Below, piece after piece: positions 6,043 to 7,355 of a stretch of DNA of 7,355 nt. Origin of the DNA: JACPFV01 sp052386975 (GTDB taxonomy: Bacteria > Pseudomonadota > Gammaproteobacteria > Nevskiales > Nevskiaceae); assembly GCA_052386975.1 (NCBI GenBank), contig JBQTJQ010000050.1:1-7355 (forward strand), written 5' to 3'. The notes beneath the pieces are model-generated. The model made no database searches. It had not been told where the DNA came from and was given only the letters and a program-made list of their open reading frames with translations. Numbering within the stretch: position 1 is the first letter of the stretch; each line of letters starts with the position of its first letter. The position numbers and the translations under genes are program-made.

Positions 6043-7355
6043 TCAGCGGCCGAAGCGGCCCCGCGTCGGCCGGCCGCTCCAGCGCTGGGACGCGGGCGCC
6101 GGCGCCTGGCCCTGCGGCGCCTGCGCGCCGCCCTGCGACTGCGACTGCTGCCCGTGTCCGCGACCGTGGGATTTGCCGTGGCCCTCGCCTTGCGAGCGGC
6201 CACGGTGCTGCTGCTGCGGGCGGTTGTGCCCGTGCCGCTGCTGGTGCTGGTGCTGGTGTTGCTGCGGGCGCGCGGCCGGCGGGGCCGGCACATGGCCTTC
6301 GACCTGGATCACCGGGATGCTGCGCTTGAGCATGCGCTCGATGGCGCGCAGCTCGTCGCGCTCCGCGTGATCCACCAGCGACAGCGCCTCGCCCTCCAGG
6401 CCGGCGCGGCCGGTGCGGCCGATGCGGTGGACGTAGTCTTCCGGCACGTTCGGCAGCTCGAAGTTGACCACGTGCGGCAGCTGGTCGATGTCGAGGCCGC
6501 GCGCGGCGATGTCGGTGGCGACCAGCACGCGCACCTCGCCGGACTTGAACCCGGCCAGCGCGCGGGTGCGTGCGTTCTGGCTCTTGTTGCCGTGCAGGGC
6601 GTCGGTGTTGATGCCGTCGTGCGCCAGCCGCTCGGCCAGCTTGTTGGCGCCGCGCTTGGTGCGCGTGAACACCAGCGTCTGGCGCCAGCTGCCGGTGCGG
6701 ATCAGGTGCGACAGCAGCCCGGCCTTGTCGTGCTTGCCGACGTGGATCAGCTTCTGCGTCACCGTGTCGACCGCGGAGTTGCGCGGCGCGATGTCGATGG
6801 TGACCGGGTCGCGCAGGATGCCGTGCGCGAGCTGGCGGATGTCCTCGGAGAACGTCGCCGAGAACATCAGGTTCTGCCGCTTGTGCGGCAGGAGCTTCAG
6901 CACGCGGCGGATGTCGTGGATGAAGCCCATGTCGAGCATGCGGTCGGCCTCGTCCAGCACCAGCACCTCGACCTGCGACAGGTCGATGGTGCGCTGCTGC
7001 GCGTGGTCGAGCAGCCGGCCCGGCGTGGCGACGACGATGTCGACGCCGCGGCGCAAGTGGTCGGCCTGCGGGTTGAAGCTGACGCCGCCGAAGATCAGCG
7101 CGGTGGTGATCTTCGGCAGGTGGCGGCCGTAGGTGCGGACGCTCTCGTTGACCTGGGCGGCGAGTTCGCGCGTGGGCACCAGCACCAGCACGCGGATGCG
7201 GCGGTGGCCCTGCGCCGGCTGCGCGGACAGGCGTTGCAGCAGCGGCAGCGTGAACGCGGCGGTCTTGCCGGTGCCGGTCTGCGCGGCGGCCAGCAGGTCG
7301 CGGCCGGCGAGGATCTCGGGGACGGCGCGCGCCTGGATCGGCGTGGGGACGGAAT
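6043..7355 (-). CDS. rhlE: DEAD-box ATP-dependent RNA helicase RhlE (5' end beyond window)
   Basis: 436 codons are visible. The frame stays open to the window edge, so the start lies outside, probably only some 20-25 residues away. Conserved motifs in order (numbered from the first visible residue): the Q motif TPIQ (4-7), motif I AAQTGTGKT (23-31), PTRELA (60-65), TPGR (110-113), DEAD (134-137), SAT (165-167), ATDIAARGLD (279-288) and HRIGRTGR (309-316). The enzyme unwinds short RNA duplexes using ATP and acts in ribosome assembly and mRNA decay in the cytoplasm. The core match to RhlE is clear, including DEADRMLDMGF. The last ~80 residues are low complexity, rich in His, Gln, Gly and Arg (for example PQQHQHQHQQRHGHN), and end RPTRGRFGR; such tails usually bind RNA non-specifically. 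A GTG at 7191 is only an internal Val codon. Confidence 0.95.
   Translation of the reverse strand, partial: SVPTPIQARAVPEILAGRDLLAAAQTGTGKTAAFTLPLLQRLSAQPAQGHRRIRVLVLVPTRELAAQVNESVRTYGRHLPKITTALIFGGVSFNPQADHLRRGVDIVVATPGRLLDHAQQRTIDLSQVEVLVLDEADRMLDMGFIHDIRRVLKLLPHKRQNLMFSATFSEDIRQLAHGILRDPVTIDIAPRNSAVDTVTQKLIHVGKHDKAGLLSHLIRTGSWRQTLVFTRTKRGANKLAERLAHDGINTDALHGNKSQNARTRALAGFKSGEVRVLVATDIAARGLDIDQLPHVVNFELPNVPEDYVHRIGRTGRAGLEGEALSLVDHAERDELRAIERMLKRSIPVIQVEGHVPAPPAARPQQHQHQHQQRHGHNRPQQQHRGRSQGEGHGKSHGRGHGQQSQSQGGAQAPQGQAPAPASQRWSGRPTRGRFGR

Noticed and set aside
5967..6293. Small minus-strand frame covering the gap between rhlE and the MBL gene
   Set aside because: It is mostly an out-of-frame reading of the RhlE low-complexity tail (Arg/Ser/Ala runs) with no independent support.

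Overview
The window reads as ordinary chromosomal DNA of a high-GC Gram-negative bacterium, most likely a gammaproteobacterium of the Xanthomonadaceae (Lysobacter, Luteimonas or Stenotrophomonas type). This rests on the very high GC content, the lipoprotein and Sec signal peptides, an RhlE-type helicase, and a GTAG-headed palindromic repeat pair of the kind described as REP/SMAG elements in Stenotrophomonas and relatives. The taxonomic placement is inference. I see no tRNA, rRNA, CRISPR array, insertion sequence or phage gene.

Layout. (1) 1-1076: an HxlR-family regulator on the minus strand and a PaaI-type hotdog thioesterase on the plus strand diverge from a 62-bp gap. That gap holds two promoters whose -10 boxes nearly coincide, plus an 8-bp-arm inverted repeat that is the probable operator. 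(2) 1238-2149: a secreted protein with a PPC-like beta domain and a C-terminal domain starting at an IDIKPGS motif, followed by a strong GC-rich hairpin terminator. (3) 2264-2338: an intergenic palindrome with a degenerate neighbouring copy. (4) 2378-4315: an M1 metallopeptidase of the leukotriene A4 hydrolase/aminopeptidase B type, made as a lipoprotein. (5) 4312-4359: a back-to-back pair of GTAG repeats that fills the whole gap between two convergent genes and supplies the TAG stop codon of both. (6) 4356-5962, minus strand: a membrane-anchored metallo-beta-lactamase-fold protein translationally coupled (GTGA overlap) to a small exported protein or lipoprotein of unknown function. (7) 6043-7355, minus strand: the DEAD-box RNA helicase RhlE, lacking only its N-terminal start, which lies beyond the window, and carrying a His/Gln/Gly-rich tail.

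How the parts relate. The regulator and thioesterase form a likely autoregulated local circuit. The MBL-fold protein and the small exported protein are probably one envelope-associated unit. It lies about 80 bp downstream of rhlE on the same strand and could be transcribed from it. The secreted PPC protein and the M1 lipoprotein look like independent single genes. I found no convincing new multi-gene defence or mobile system. The most distinctive items are the GTAG repeat pair with covarying stems and shared stop codons, the compact divergent regulatory region, and the uncharacterised MBL/exported-protein pair.
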